DNA of 64,000 bases from Photorhabdus thracensis (GTDB lineage Bacteria > Pseudomonadota > Gammaproteobacteria > Enterobacterales > Enterobacteriaceae): assembly GCF_001010285.1 (NCBI RefSeq), contig NZ_CP011104.1, forward strand, positions 868,001-932,000, written 5' to 3'. Within the stretch, counting starts at the first letter, position 1; each line of letters starts with the position of its first letter. Of this stretch, positions 9,347 to 19,379 are shown in pieces. The notes beneath the pieces are model-generated. The model was not told where the DNA came from and did no database searches. It saw only the letters and a program-made list of their open reading frames with translations. The translations under genes were made by a program, and so were the position numbers.

Positions 9347-10132
9347 ATGCTGATTGATGCGATATTGATTGGATTACTGGCCGGGTTGGCGGGAGTGGAT
9401 CTGTTTGATGGATTGACCCATTTTCACCGCCCTGTGGTGATTGGCCCGCTGGTCGGGTTGATTCTAGGGGATGTACAGACGGGGTTGCTGGTGGGGGGGA
9501 CACTGGAGCTGGTCTGGATGGGAATGGTGCCGCTGGCTGGCGCTCAACCGCCAAATGTGGTGATTGGCGGTGTGATTGGCACCGCATTTGCTATTTTGAC
9601 TCAGGCCGATCCTAAGGTGGCGATTGGTATAGCGGTGCCATTTTCCATTGCGGTACAAGGCTGTATTACGCTGCTGTTTACCCTGTTCTCACCCATGATG
9701 CATAAATGCGATCAGATGGTGAAAAAGCTGAATTGGCGCGGTGTGGAACGTGTGAACTATCTGGGTATCACCATTCTGTTTTGCTTCTACTTTATTGTGG
9801 CGTTCTTGCCAGTCTATTTTGGCGCCGATGCTGCCAGCGTCATGGTGCAGAAAGCGCCGCAGTGGTTGTTGGATGGGTTGGCCGTTGCCGGCGGAATGAT
9901 GCCTGCCATCGGTTTTTCCATGCTGATGAAAATCATGATGAAAAAGACCTATATAGCCTATTTCATTCTGGGCTTTATTTCGGTCACGTTCCTTAATATG
10001 CCGATTATCGCTGTAGCACTTGGCGCATTGGCGATCGCATTAATCGATTTCTTTAACCGTTCCCGTATAGAAGATGCGGCTGAACGCGGCGCACCTACCA
10101 CCCAGTCTCAGGAGATGGAAGATGGCATTTAA
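9347..10132 (+). CDS. agaC: PTS mannose-family EIIC, sugar channel (AgaC/AgaW)
   Basis: Integral membrane IIC component (261 aa) of the aga PTS, forming the sugar path with IID. It is rich in hydrophobic helices and opens with LIDAILIGLLAGLAGVDLFDG, followed by PVVIGPLVGLILGDVQTGLLVGG and the family-typical LELVWMGMVPLAGAQPPN. The last 20 residues are a charged cytoplasmic tail that overlaps the start of the IID gene by 11 bp. It follows the IIB gene after an 11-bp gap with GAGG. The letter (C or W) depends on substrate class and is not settled. Confidence 0.92.
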   Translation: MLIDAILIGLLAGLAGVDLFDGLTHFHRPVVIGPLVGLILGDVQTGLLVGGTLELVWMGMVPLAGAQPPNVVIGGVIGTAFAILTQADPKVAIGIAVPFSIAVQGCITLLFTLFSPMMHKCDQMVKKLNWRGVERVNYLGITILFCFYFIVAFLPVYFGADAASVMVQKAPQWLLDGLAVAGGMMPAIGFSMLMKIMMKKTYIAYFILGFISVTFLNMPIIAVALGALAIALIDFFNRSRIEDAAERGAPTTQSQEMEDGI

Positions 10133-11015
10133 CGACACCGATGCTGCTATGGCAGCTAAAGCTGAGAAAAGGATGGCGCAGGCACTGGCAACCAGTCAGG
10201 TTGAGCAGGATGATTATCAGGACAGTACGCCGGGTGAAGAGCTGACTAACCGCGATCTGAATCGTATGGCGTGGCGCTCCCTGTTGTTACAGGCATCATT
10301 TAACTATGAACGTATGCAGGCGGGAGGCTGGTTGTACACCTTGATCCCTGGGCTGCGTAAGATCCATAAGGATCCGCAAGATCTGGCGAATTCTATGAAG
10401 ATGCACATGGAATTTATCAATGTGCATCCGTTTGATGTCACCTTCCTGTCTGGGTTGGTGCTGGCAATGGAACGGAATAAAGAGAAAATTTCGACTATTC
10501 GTGCTGTGAAAGTCGCGTTGATGGGGCCGCTGGGCGGGATTGGCGATGCGTTGTTTTGGCTGACGCTGTTACCCATTTGCGCTGGGATTGGGGCATCTCT
10601 GGCGCTACAGGGCAGCCTGTTTGGCCCCCTCGTATTCCTGTTACTGTTCAATATCGTACATTTTGGCTTGCGTTTTGGTCTGGCGCATTATGGTTATCGT
10701 ACCGGAACCAGTGCGCTGGTATTGCTAAAAAAACATACCAAAAAGATCTCCCATGCAGCATCAATCGTGGGAATGACGGTGATAGGAGCATTGGTGGCTT
10801 CCTATGTTCATCTTTCGACACCGGTGGTGGTCAACGCCGGTAAAGCCAGTGTGGCGTTGCAAAAGGATGTGCTGGATAAACTGATGCCTAATTTATTGCC
10901 GTTATGTTTCACCCTGCTGGTGTTTTGGCTGATGAAAAAAGGATTTTCGCCGGTCAAGTTGATCGGCTTGACGGTGGTGATCGGCATTGTGGGTAAATTT
11001 GTTGGTTTTCTTTAA
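10122..11015 (+). CDS. agaD: PTS mannose-family EIID (AgaD/AgaE)
   Basis: Membrane IID partner of AgaC, 297 aa. After a hydrophilic N-terminus comes the IID hallmark region LTNRDLNRMAWRSLLLQASFNYERMQAGG, here about residues 40-70, followed by ALMGPLGGIGDALFW and several membrane segments towards the C-terminus. The open frame extends upstream to 10074, but the ATG at 10122 has GGAG 9 nt before it and overlaps the IIC stop by 11 bp. Such an overlap suggests coupled translation and fixed stoichiometry with IIC. Confidence 0.92.
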   Translation: MAFNDTDAAMAAKAEKRMAQALATSQVEQDDYQDSTPGEELTNRDLNRMAWRSLLLQASFNYERMQAGGWLYTLIPGLRKIHKDPQDLANSMKMHMEFINVHPFDVTFLSGLVLAMERNKEKISTIRAVKVALMGPLGGIGDALFWLTLLPICAGIGASLALQGSLFGPLVFLLLFNIVHFGLRFGLAHYGYRTGTSALVLLKKHTKKISHAASIVGMTVIGALVASYVHLSTPVVVNAGKASVALQKDVLDKLMPNLLPLCFTLLVFWLMKKGFSPVKLIGLTVVIGIVGKFVGFL

Positions 11016-11036
11016 TAAGCGCACTGAGGAGATGGC

Positions 11037-11471
11037 ATGTTAGGTATTGTAATCACCGGTCATGGGCATTTTGCCAGTGGTTTGTTGCAGGCGGTCGAGC
11101 AGGTCGTAGGGCAGCAGCCCCAATGTTGTGCTGTCGATTTTCCTGAAGGGATCAGTACTGAAAAATTGTTGCTATTGCTGGAGGTGGCTTGCTCCGCCTG
11201 TGATAGCGGCGATGGTGTGATTATTCTCAGTGATTTGCTGGGGGGATCACCGTTTCGGCAGGCGGCGCAATTGGCGATAGCCAATCCACGTTATGAAGTT
11301 ATCACCGGGACTAATATGCAGTTGGTGGTAGAAATGATGCTGGACCGTGAAGGTATGACGCTGGAAACATTTCGTGATACGGCGCTGGAGTGTGGGCGGC
11401 GGGGATTAACCAGCCTGTGGCACGAACAGCAGAAACGAGGGTATGACAGCCCGAATCTGGATGGCATTTGA
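11037..11471 (+). CDS. agaF: PTS mannose-family EIIA (AgaF)
   Basis: Soluble EIIA (144 aa) that takes phosphate from HPr and gives it to the EIIB. The N-terminus has ITGHGHFASGL with the phospho-acceptor histidine at about residue 9 or 11, and SDLLGGSPFRQAA at about 62-74 is a second family signature. It is preceded by GAGGAG with good spacing and follows the IID stop by 21 bp. With IIB, IIC and IID it makes a complete four-part permease, so the operon does not depend on a EIIA encoded elsewhere. Confidence 0.93.
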   Translation: MLGIVITGHGHFASGLLQAVEQVVGQQPQCCAVDFPEGISTEKLLLLLEVACSACDSGDGVIILSDLLGGSPFRQAAQLAIANPRYEVITGTNMQLVVEMMLDREGMTLETFRDTALECGRRGLTSLWHEQQKRGYDSPNLDGI

Positions 11472-12341
<870 letters not shown>

Positions 12342-12380
12342 AGGTTCTGTTTTTTCATCCTGACTATTAAGGAAACTGCT

Positions 12381-14285
12381 GTGAAAATAAGAACGTTAAA
12401 TAAAATCACGTTAAGTTTATTAGCGAGTTCCATGTTGTATAACACCCCAGTCTGGGCAGATAGCTGGCTGTTGGACGGTAATAATTACCATGCAACAGTT
12501 AGCGACGAACACGGTAAAGTGACGCAATTAAAATTTGAAAATCCAACAAACCACGATCAAATCATCATTGATAATCTGTTTGAAATCACGTTGAAATCGG
12601 GAGAAAAGCTCACGGCTAAAGATTTTCAGATTACTGACATTAGCAAAAAGCGCAATCGTATTGTTGTCTCCCTGAAACATGGCGACATTCAGGTAAAAAA
12701 TATCATTACTGTGGAGGATAAAGATAAGTACGGCTCGTTTGAAATCACTATTACACCGCAGGAAAACCCGTTGGAACTCAGCTCTGTCTCGTTGATGCCA
12801 TTTCGCACTAAAACCCCTTTTGTTCATGGCTCTATCGTCAGTTCACCGATTGTCAGCGATAGCTTCTTTATTGTTCCCGGAAATCCATTGATTACCACTG
12901 AGGCTTATAAAGGGAGCGCTTCGCAAAAAATTGCGCTCTCTATCCCGTTAGAGCCGGGGAAAACGTTAAGTTATAAGACGTATATTGGTGTTTATCAGGA
13001 AGGGCAATTGCGGCGCAACGTCAATGAGTTTTTGAACAATGCGCGTCCGCGTAAATATAGTCCTTACCTACATTACAACTCTTGGTACGATATTGGTTTC
13101 TTCACGCCTTATACCGAACAAGAGGCGTTGACCCGTATCAAGCAGTTCGGGCAGGAGCTGGTGACTAAGCGCAGTGTGAAGTTGGGTGGTTATCTGTTTG
13201 ATGATGGTTGGGATAACCTCAAAGGAGATTGGGGTTTTAGTCAGGCATTTCCCCATGAATTCAAAAATCTTAAACAGGAAGCAGATCAATATCGTGCTCG
13301 TTTAGGTATTTGGCTTTCTCCTTGGGGCGGTTATGGTAAACCGGGTGAGCAGCGTGTTTCTCATGCGGAGGAGTTTGGTTATGAAGTGATAGATGGCAGA
13401 TTTGCGCTCTCAGGCCCTAATTACTACGCTAATTTCCATAACCGGGTACTCAACCTGATTCAACAACAAAATGTATCCATGTTTAAGCTGGATGGCACCG
13501 GCAATGCTGATCGTGTGATTAAGGGGAGTTCATTCACCAGTGATTTTGATGCCGCTATCCATCTGATTGAAGATATGCGCAGTACAGGCAATGATCTGTT
13601 TATCAACTTGACCACAGGCACCAAAGCCACGCCTTCTTGGCTATTTTTCGCCGATTCTATTTGGCGTGGCGGCTATGATGTGGAGTTTCACGGTACAGGT
13701 TCCAAAGTGCAGCAGTGGCTTACCTATCGTGATGCAGAAACTTATCGTAATGTCGTCAGAAAGGGGCCGCTGTTCCCACTGAATTCGTTGATGCTGCATG
13801 GCATTGTTTATGCTAAACAGGCTAAGCATCTGGATAAACAGTCACCTAAAGATTTTGCCGATCAGGTTTGGAGCTATTTTGGCAGCGGCACTCAGTTACA
13901 GGAGATGTATGTTACGCCTGAACTGTTGACCACAGAGGATTGGGATACGCTGGCAAACGCGGCGAAATGGTCAGAGAAAAATAAAGATGTACTGTTTGAT
14001 ACCCATTGGATTGGTAAAGATCCCACCGATCTAGCGGTGTATGGTTGGGGAGCCTGGAGTCCGAAAAAGTCGATTATTACTTTGCGCAATCCTGCTGATG
14101 AAGTGAAACAATATTATTTGGATCTGCAAAGTGATCTTGAGTTACCGGATAATCAACCTTCGGTATATGACGTTAATATCGATTATGGCGAGAACAACTC
14201 GCTGCCGAAGTTTATCAATAAAACGGCGTTGATTACCCTTCAACCGTTAGAAACACTGACCTTTTCTTTGACCCCATCGAAATAA
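12381..14285 (+). CDS. Secreted GH36-type glycosidase, probable alpha-N-acetylgalactosaminidase
   Basis: A 634-aa exported enzyme. Signal peptide: MKIRTLNKITLSLLASS...PVWA with a likely cut after residue 26. A beta-rich N-terminal domain is followed by a TIM barrel with HYNSWYDIGFF (about residue 232), GGYLFDDGWDN, IWLSPWGGYG and MFKLDGTGN; the Asp near residue 371 in KLDG fits the GH36/clan D nucleophile, and SIWRGGYDVEFHG is a candidate acid/base region. The length and motif set recall the Clostridium GH36 alpha-N-acetylgalactosaminidase type, from memory only. It lies 39 bp after agaY and is probably the last gene of the aga operon. An alpha-galactosidase is the alternative. Confidence 0.8.
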   Translation: MKIRTLNKITLSLLASSMLYNTPVWADSWLLDGNNYHATVSDEHGKVTQLKFENPTNHDQIIIDNLFEITLKSGEKLTAKDFQITDISKKRNRIVVSLKHGDIQVKNIITVEDKDKYGSFEITITPQENPLELSSVSLMPFRTKTPFVHGSIVSSPIVSDSFFIVPGNPLITTEAYKGSASQKIALSIPLEPGKTLSYKTYIGVYQEGQLRRNVNEFLNNARPRKYSPYLHYNSWYDIGFFTPYTEQEALTRIKQFGQELVTKRSVKLGGYLFDDGWDNLKGDWGFSQAFPHEFKNLKQEADQYRARLGIWLSPWGGYGKPGEQRVSHAEEFGYEVIDGRFALSGPNYYANFHNRVLNLIQQQNVSMFKLDGTGNADRVIKGSSFTSDFDAAIHLIEDMRSTGNDLFINLTTGTKATPSWLFFADSIWRGGYDVEFHGTGSKVQQWLTYRDAETYRNVVRKGPLFPLNSLMLHGIVYAKQAKHLDKQSPKDFADQVWSYFGSGTQLQEMYVTPELLTTEDWDTLANAAKWSEKNKDVLFDTHWIGKDPTDLAVYGWGAWSPKKSIITLRNPADEVKQYYLDLQSDLELPDNQPSVYDVNIDYGENNSLPKFINKTALITLQPLETLTFSLTPSK

Positions 14286-14299
14286 TCACCGTGTTATTA

Positions 14300-14340
14300 A
14301 ACTGCCTTGGATAAACTATTTATTCAGGGCAGTTATTATT
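14300..14340 (+). terminator. Rho-independent terminator of the aga/GH36 operon
   Basis: Stem AACTGCCTTGGATAAA (14300-14315) pairs with the strand ending GGGCAGTT (to 14334) with two non-Watson-Crick positions, followed by a T-rich ATTATTT. It lies 15 bp after the GH36 stop and closes the operon. Confidence 0.75.
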
Positions 14341-14496
14341 TAGGAAACTATTGTAACGGTATTTTTTTATTGTTGTATTTAGGCGAATTTCAGAGGATCA
14401 GATCACACTAATTGAAAAACATGATTTCATTATCTCTAAAATGCTTATATTTAAATATAATTGTTTTTGTACGAATAAACTGAAAAGGCAAAACTA

Positions 14497-15036
14497 ATGA
14501 AAGCGTTGATCGTAATTGACATGCTGAACGATTTTGTCACAGGAGCACTCGCCAATGAGTCGGATGCGATGAAGATCGTACCGGTAATTAAACGGCTAAT
14601 TGATCATGCCCGGCGTCAACCGGATTGGCTGGTGGTTTATGCTAATGACGCTCATCGAGTTGATGATCGAGAAATGAGCATCTGGGGCAGACATGCAATG
14701 GCCGGAACGCCAGGTGCTAATGTTATTGAAGCATTGGCTCCTGTTGGCGCAGATCGTGAAATTGTTTTGCCTAAGCGATTTTATGGGGCTTTTGATGGAA
14801 CCGATCTGGAAGAGGTTTTTAAAGCATATGGTGTGACGGAAGTGGTGTTAACCGGCCAACATACCCATTGTTGTGTCAGACATACCGCTTATGGCGCGTT
14901 TATACGCGGTTATCGAATCAAAGTCTTGTCAGATGCTGTGTGTATTTTTCCCGGTGTCGATCAGGAAGATGCTCTTAATTATCTTAAAACCATTTACGGT
15001 GCTGAAATTACAATGAGTACTGCATTAGTCATGTAA
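14497..15036 (+). CDS. Isochorismatase-like cysteine hydrolase (nicotinamidase-related)
   Basis: Cytoplasmic cysteine hydrolase of 179 aa. The catalytic triad of the superfamily can be placed: Asp8 in LIVIDMLNDF, Lys93 in VLPKRFYGAF and Cys126 in THCCVRHTAYGA. RVDDREMSIWGRHAMAGTPG is the loop that in nicotinamidases and related hydrolases sits near the active site. It stands alone between the GH36 terminator and speD, so context does not fix a substrate; a ureidohydrolase, nicotinamidase or other amidase are all possible. No signal peptide is seen. Confidence 0.85.
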   Translation: MKALIVIDMLNDFVTGALANESDAMKIVPVIKRLIDHARRQPDWLVVYANDAHRVDDREMSIWGRHAMAGTPGANVIEALAPVGADREIVLPKRFYGAFDGTDLEEVFKAYGVTEVVLTGQHTHCCVRHTAYGAFIRGYRIKVLSDAVCIFPGVDQEDALNYLKTIYGAEITMSTALVM

Positions 15037-15127
15037 ATTGGGATAATTTGTTAATACAGTTAGAAATTGATCTGGCAGATACCTGTAAATATAGGTATCT
15101 GCCAGCTAAATAATAAGTTAGTGAAAG

Positions 15128-15922
15128 TTAAACAGTGGGTAAATTACGGCCGTAATAAATTTCTTGTATCTCTTTTTTTAAGAAATGGGTAATTTCCAGT
15201 TTTTCAGTTTCACTTAATTGCTCTGGTGTGGCATTAAATAAGTAATCATTCAGGTCAAATCTTTTCAACATCATTTTTGTATGAAATAGATTTTCCTGAT
15301 AAATATTAACATCCATCATGTAATATTGCGATTGCACTTCTTCAGTCATATAATTCTGAATAGAATTGATCTCATGATCAATATAGTGCTTCACGCCATT
15401 CACATCTCTGGTGAAACCACGGACGCGGTAATCCATCGTGACAATATCCGATTCCAATTCGTGGATCAGATAGTTCAGCGCTTTGAGAGGTGAAATAACA
15501 CCGCAGGTTGATACTTCAATATCAGCTCTGAAAGTGCATATGCCGCCGCCCGGATGACTCTCTGGGTAAGTGTGGACACAGATATGACTTTTATCCAAAT
15601 GAGTAACGACAGAATCGGGTAATGGACCGGGATTTTCAGTGTTGTCTACATCCTTTGGGTCCATCGGCTCTTCACTGACGAGAATAGTGACACTTGCTCC
15701 TTGTGGCTCATAGTCCTGGCGGGCAATATTCAGAATATTTGCACCAATGATCGAACAGGTTTCGCTGAGAATTTCCGTTAAACGATTAGCGTTATATTGT
15801 TCGTCAATATAGGCGATATAACTATCCCTATCGGCTTGGCTTTTTGCATAGCAGATATCATAAATACAAAAACTCAGGCTTTTTGTCAGGTTATTAAAGC
15901 CGTGCAATTTCAGCTTGTGCAA
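15128..15922 (-). CDS. speD: S-adenosylmethionine decarboxylase proenzyme (SpeD)
   Basis: Makes decarboxylated SAM, the aminopropyl donor for spermidine. The 264-aa proenzyme self-cleaves between Lys111 and Ser112 in [12 protein letters not shown] to create the pyruvoyl group. The start codon is TTG (15922), preceded by a strong AGGAGGTGAAATAAA; the initiator gives the expected [12 protein letters not shown], and length matches the E. coli protein. It lies 28 bp after the speE stop on the same strand and is co-transcribed with speE, the enzyme that uses its product. Confidence 0.97.
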   Translation of the reverse strand: MHKLKLHGFNNLTKSLSFCIYDICYAKSQADRDSYIAYIDEQYNANRLTEILSETCSIIGANILNIARQDYEPQGASVTILVSEEPMDPKDVDNTENPGPLPDSVVTHLDKSHICVHTYPESHPGGGICTFRADIEVSTCGVISPLKALNYLIHELESDIVTMDYRVRGFTRDVNGVKHYIDHEINSIQNYMTEEVQSQYYMMDVNIYQENLFHTKMMLKRFDLNDYLFNATPEQLSETEKLEITHFLKKEIQEIYYGRNLPTV

Positions 15923-15950
15923 TTTATTTCACCTCCTGGCTAATGGGTGA

Positions 15951-16814
15951 TTATGGGTTCTCGGATAGGGCATCCAGCAGATATTGCGGTAGAGCAAAAC
16001 TACCTGCGTGAATGGCTGGGTTGTAGTAGCGGCAGGTAAAGCCTGCGGCATTAAAACGCTGTTGCAGTGTTGCTAGATCCACATGACGTAATGCTCGGTT
16101 CTGACTTGCCCATGCAAAGGTCATTATTCCGCCGTAATAGGTTGGAATAGCAGCCTGATAGAAACTGCTGTCGGCAAAATAGCTGCTCAATTTTTTATGG
16201 CTGGTTACCGCTTCATCCTGTTGTAGGAAACAGACGCCATTCTGGGCAACAAAAATGCCACCTTCATTCAGACAACGTCGGCAACCTTGATAGAATTCGG
16301 ATGTGAATAATCCTTCACCAGGTCCGATCGGATCAGTGCAGTCAGAGATAATGACATCGAATTTCTGATCGGTTGTGCTAACGAAATTAACACCATCGAC
16401 AATGACCAGGTTGAAGCGCGGATCATCATAAGCACCGGCATTATGATTAGGCAGATATTGGCGGCAGAATTCAACTACGCCAGCATCAATTTCAACCATA
16501 GTAACGCTTTCAAGGTATTGATGACGACAGACTTCGCGCAGCATACCGCCATCACCACCGCCGATAATCAGCACGCGTTTGGCGTTCCCGTGGGCGAACA
16601 GAGGAACATGAGCCATCATTTCGTGGTAGATAAATTCATCACGTTCAGTCGTTTGTACTGTGCCATCCAGCGCCATGATGCGGCCTAACTCCGCATTTTC
16701 AAAGATAATCAAATCCTGATGCTCAGTTTTATCGTGATAAAGCACGTTATCGACCGAAAAATACTGACCAAAATTGGCGTGCAGGGTTTCGTACCAAGTT
16801 TCTTTTTGTGACAT
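15951..16814 (-). CDS. speE: Spermidine synthase (SpeE)
   Basis: Polyamine aminopropyltransferase of 287 aa: transfers the aminopropyl group from decarboxylated SAM to putrescine. The Rossmann core shows [15 protein letters not shown] (about residue 80), then [10 protein letters not shown] and [17 protein letters not shown] with the catalytic Asp. The open frame runs up to 16880, but the ATG at 16814 begins [12 protein letters not shown] as in the family and has GGAGGAAAG upstream, so I use 16814. It is upstream of speD in one unit and downstream of yacC, as in E. coli. Confidence 0.96.
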   Translation of the reverse strand: MSQKETWYETLHANFGQYFSVDNVLYHDKTEHQDLIIFENAELGRIMALDGTVQTTERDEFIYHEMMAHVPLFAHGNAKRVLIIGGGDGGMLREVCRHQYLESVTMVEIDAGVVEFCRQYLPNHNAGAYDDPRFNLVIVDGVNFVSTTDQKFDVIISDCTDPIGPGEGLFTSEFYQGCRRCLNEGGIFVAQNGVCFLQQDEAVTSHKKLSSYFADSSFYQAAIPTYYGGIMTFAWASQNRALRHVDLATLQQRFNAAGFTCRYYNPAIHAGSFALPQYLLDALSENP

Positions 16815-16925
16815 GCTGCGGCTTTCCTCCACTGTGATGGCCGTGAAAATTGGGCTCACATAATAGCCAACAATTTTCACAGTTGCACGGTGAAATTTAC
16901 CTCTTAAGGAGTATGAGGATAAGGA

Positions 16926-17273
16926 CTATTTAACGTAGGCAAATAAGCTTAATGAATCTCTGGCGAGGGCATGGCACTTTATCGCATTGGAGAGGTAAAT
17001 ACCTTTCAGATCCTGGTAGCTTTCTTCATTGAGTCTGTCCATCAATTGGCTGTTATAATTGGTCAAATCCCACTTATTACGTTGAGCGAAATAGATAATG
17101 GCCCGCTTAATTTCCCGATCAGGGATTTGGCTGTAACCACAGTCATATTTCAGATAGATAAACACCGCTGTCAGATCTGCCAGATCTTCAGCTTCATTTT
17201 CTGTCAGCGCTTTTGCGGGGTAGGAAAAACCGAAAAGAACTAATAGGTAAGTCAATAAGGCTAATTTTCGCAT
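16926..17273 (-). CDS. yacC: YacC-like small exported protein
   Basis: A 115-aa secreted protein beginning with a signal peptide, MRKLALLTYLLVLFGFSYPAKA, with a likely cut after about residue 22. The mature part is polar with two cysteines (YLKYDCGYS and NAIKCHA) that could form a disulfide. Gene order yacC-speE-speD is that of E. coli, where YacC is a pilotin-like protein of unclear role. I assign it by this order and by size rather than by a functional motif. Confidence 0.8.
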   Translation of the reverse strand: MRKLALLTYLLVLFGFSYPAKALTENEAEDLADLTAVFIYLKYDCGYSQIPDREIKRAIIYFAQRNKWDLTNYNSQLMDRLNEESYQDLKGIYLSNAIKCHALARDSLSLFAYVK

Positions 17274-17364
17274 TTGTATTATTATAATGAATTCATGTCA
17301 GGTTACGTTAACATATTAATATCTTTGTCCGGTAAAATTTATTTTTTTAATCACATTTTCATCG

Positions 17365-17390
17365 CTTGACCTTCCTGTAGGGGTAACCTT
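17365..17390 (+). promoter_or_regulatory. CueR-like MerR-family promoter box, possible cueO promoter relic
   Basis: The stretch CTTGACCTTCCTGTAGGGG at 17365-17383 strongly resembles a CueR-controlled copper promoter: a TTGACC -35 element overlapped by the left half-site ACCTTCC. The right half-site is imperfect. In E. coli the gene divergent from yacC is cueO, the CueR-regulated multicopper oxidase. Here no cueO follows; an IS605-type remnant begins about 75 bp downstream. Confidence 0.5.
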
Positions 17391-17442
17391 TACGTTGCTG
17401 TTATGTATTATTTTTCGCCGGTTTAATCAGAAGGTTAATAGG

Positions 17443-17457
17443 CAACGACGTGATTTT
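17443..17457 (+). pseudogene. Possible five-codon relic of the cueO start
   Basis: CAACGACGTGATTTT reads Gln-Arg-Arg-Asp-Phe, the twin-arginine start known from CueO proteins, in the expected place downstream of the CueR-like box. It has no intact ATG and runs at once into the IS605-type end at about 17460. The match is only five codons, so chance is possible. Confidence 0.35.
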
Positions 17458-17472
17458 AGTGACTTGCTCCCA

Positions 17473-17499
17473 CCACTCAGTCACCAGTGACTCGAGTGG
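17473..17499. repeat. Subterminal hairpin of IS605-type element
   Basis: An imperfect palindrome, CCACTC-a-GTCAC with GTGAC-tc-GAGTGG, lies just beyond the end of the tnpB remnant. Such hairpins at the ends are what TnpA of the IS200/IS605 family recognises, so this probably marks the original right end of the element. Confidence 0.5.
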
Positions 17500-17528
17500 G
17501 GGCTTCTTATGACCCCTATTAGCAACAG

Positions 17529-18142
17529 CTAATAGCTTTCGTTGCAATTACCTGCGCTGACAGGCGTTATTGCAAGGGAACTCTTTACATAACCGCTATG
17601 CCCTAGCGTATCAGCTAATCCTTGATGGCAAATATTGATGGCGGCGTTGATGTCTCTGTCATGGTTTTGTCCACACATTGGACAGGCCCAATTTCTCACT
17701 GATAAGGGCATTTTTTCCATTTTGTGACCACAGCCGCTACATAATTTAGAACTGGCAAAAAATCTCTCTACGCGGATAACGTTTTTACCGTTCCATTCAC
17801 TTTTGTATTGCAATATTCGCAAAAAATTACCCCACGACACATCATTGATATGCCGGGATAATTTTCGCTGGGCCACTCGCAAACGGGGTATTCCTGAATT
17901 GAGAAACCGGGGATTATTTTCTTTATACCCGTCGATAAGATGAAGGCATGTGACAGACCCAAATCAATTCCCACGCTTCTGTCTGTACTGATGGTGTCGG
18001 GGGTGGGATTTTCTTTCGCATCATCAAATAGTACGCTGGCGTAATATTTTCCTGAGGCAGTGGTTGGAAAGACATTGTTCATGTGGAAGGTAAGGAGAGT
18101 GAAGTGTTGGTTCAGTTCAATCATACGGCGGGAGCTAAACAT
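17529..18142 (-). pseudogene. IS605-family tnpB (OrfB) remnant, frameshifted and internally deleted
   Basis: C-terminal part of a TnpB, the RNA-guided nuclease ancestor of Cas12 carried by IS200/IS605 elements. The upstream frame has SVGIDLGLSHAF, the RuvC-I Asp motif; the downstream frame has VAQRKLSRH, the zinc ribbon CSGC...CPMC and DRDINAAINI, the RuvC-III motif. The frames switch near 17925, and the helical segment with the RuvC-II Glu between RKLSRH and the zinc ribbon is missing. The N-terminal third is absent too. It cannot be active. Confidence 0.85.
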
Positions 18143-18187
18143 CCATTAGTGCGGGCGGGGATATCAGGCGAAAAGCCCAAAGGGCTT

Positions 18188-18424
18188 TCAGGCTACCCTC
18201 AAATGCACATGAGCACGCTCGCCGTCCCTCTCAACAATTTCACATTCCAGCTTTGCCACCGCCGAACTGAATGCATCACGTAACGGGTTTATCATCCGTC
18301 CATCAAAGCGCTTTCGACGGGACTGTGTCGTGAATATCAAATGCACAACCCATTTGCTGACGCGATGCCTTTTGCGGAGAAATCCCGCGGGGGATTCAGG
18401 GTGAATATTCAATTGATTTCTTCC
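18188..18424 (-). pseudogene. IS200/IS605 tnpA remnant (Y1 transposase), truncated
   Basis: The reading shows HRVSKWVVHLIFTTQSRRKR and ERDGERAHVHLRVA, the N-terminal core of a Y1 HUH transposase including its HxH metal motif (HVH). The frame stops right after the HUH motif, so the helix with the catalytic tyrosine is lost. It is divergent from the tnpB start at 18469, the standard IS605 layout. Confidence 0.8.
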
Positions 18425-18468
18425 TGTCACAGGCTAAAATCAATGCACTCTATCCATGAGCATTGAAT

Positions 18469-18672
18469 ATGTTAAGAGCGACCAAAGTCCGCATTTACCC
18501 CACACCAGAACAGGCAGAGTATCTTAACGGCCAGTTCGGGGCGGTCCGTTTTGCGTACAACAAGGTTCTGCACCTCAAAAAGCAGGCTTACAAACGTCAC
18601 GGCGTGAGTTTAAATCCGCGCAGAGACCTCAAACCGCTACTGGCTTTACGGCGGGGAGCAGTCACTAAATAA
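18469..18672 (+). pseudogene. IS605-family tnpB 5' fragment
   Basis: Starts MLRATKVRIYPTPEQAEYLN and FAYNKVLHLKK, the recognisable TnpB N-terminus (about 55 residues), and then turns into unrelated sequence and stops. It diverges from the tnpA remnant with about 44 bp between, so both come from one IS605-type element that lost its right part. The tnpB remnant at 17529-18142 is in the opposite orientation and may be a second or inverted copy. Confidence 0.8.
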
Positions 18673-18836
18673 TCTTGCTCACATTGTCTCTGATTTGGCT
18701 TTATCGTGTTTTGTAGGTCATGGTGGCGGTCGGCATCAATAGAACACCACAAAGCGTTGTACAGTGATTGTTGTAGGCACTAAAATAGACGCAGACTTTT
18801 GTGTGTTATTTGTCCTGTTTAAATGAAGGTGCCGAG

Positions 18837-19376
18837 ATGCTTAGTGTAAGGTTTGATTCAGAAAAGGCTATAGAGGCTATTCTGTACGTTGCCTCTACAA
18901 CGCCAATCTCTGACATTTATCATGTGGGTAAAATTTTGTATTTTGCTGACAGACTCCATTTAGAGCGTTATGGCCGGCTTATTACCGGTGACAATTATCT
19001 TGCGATGAAAGATGGCCCTGTTGCAGAAAATGTTTACGATATTATAAAGATAGCCAGAGGTGATGGACGTTTTATCCCGAATGGGTGTGATGTTGATGTT
19101 ATTCGGTCATCTCTGTCAGTAGAAGGCAGTAATGGAAATCATCAAGTACGTGCTTTACGTAATTTCGATGAGGATGTATTCAGTGATTCAGATATTGATT
19201 GCATAAATGAAGCAATTGAGAAGTATGGGAATCTTTCTTTTAAAGAAATACGTGATATCAGTCACGATAGCGTTTGGATGGCTGCTGACCAGAATGGTGA
19301 GATTCCATTGGAAGTGATAGCGGCCAGTTGCAAAGATGGTGACAAATTAGTTGCTTATCTGAATTTCTCTGAGTAG
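18837..19376 (+). CDS. Panacea (PanA/SocA-like, DUF4065) antitoxin-type protein
   Basis: A 179-aa protein with the Panacea fold pattern: KAIEAILYVAS, then ISDIYHVGKILYFADRLHLERYGRLITGD and MKDGPVAENVYDII, and a second half around DIDCINEAIEKYGNLSFKEIRDISHD. SocA of Caulobacter is a proteolytic-adaptor antitoxin, and PanA domains are known as antitoxins paired with many toxin types. The ATG at 18837 has AAGG upstream; the frame also runs 36 nt further up without a good site. A gene of unknown type begins 3 bp after its stop, so a two-gene toxin-antitoxin operon is likely. Lies beside IS remnants in a lost cueO/gcd position. Confidence 0.85.
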   Translation: MLSVRFDSEKAIEAILYVASTTPISDIYHVGKILYFADRLHLERYGRLITGDNYLAMKDGPVAENVYDIIKIARGDGRFIPNGCDVDVIRSSLSVEGSNGNHQVRALRNFDEDVFSDSDIDCINEAIEKYGNLSFKEIRDISHDSVWMAADQNGEIPLEVIAASCKDGDKLVAYLNFSE

Positions 19377-19379
19377 CTG

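Noticed and set aside
17400-17460. Any intact copper oxidase gene after the CueR-like box
   Set aside because: No frame longer than a few codons; only the five-codon QRRDF trace remains.
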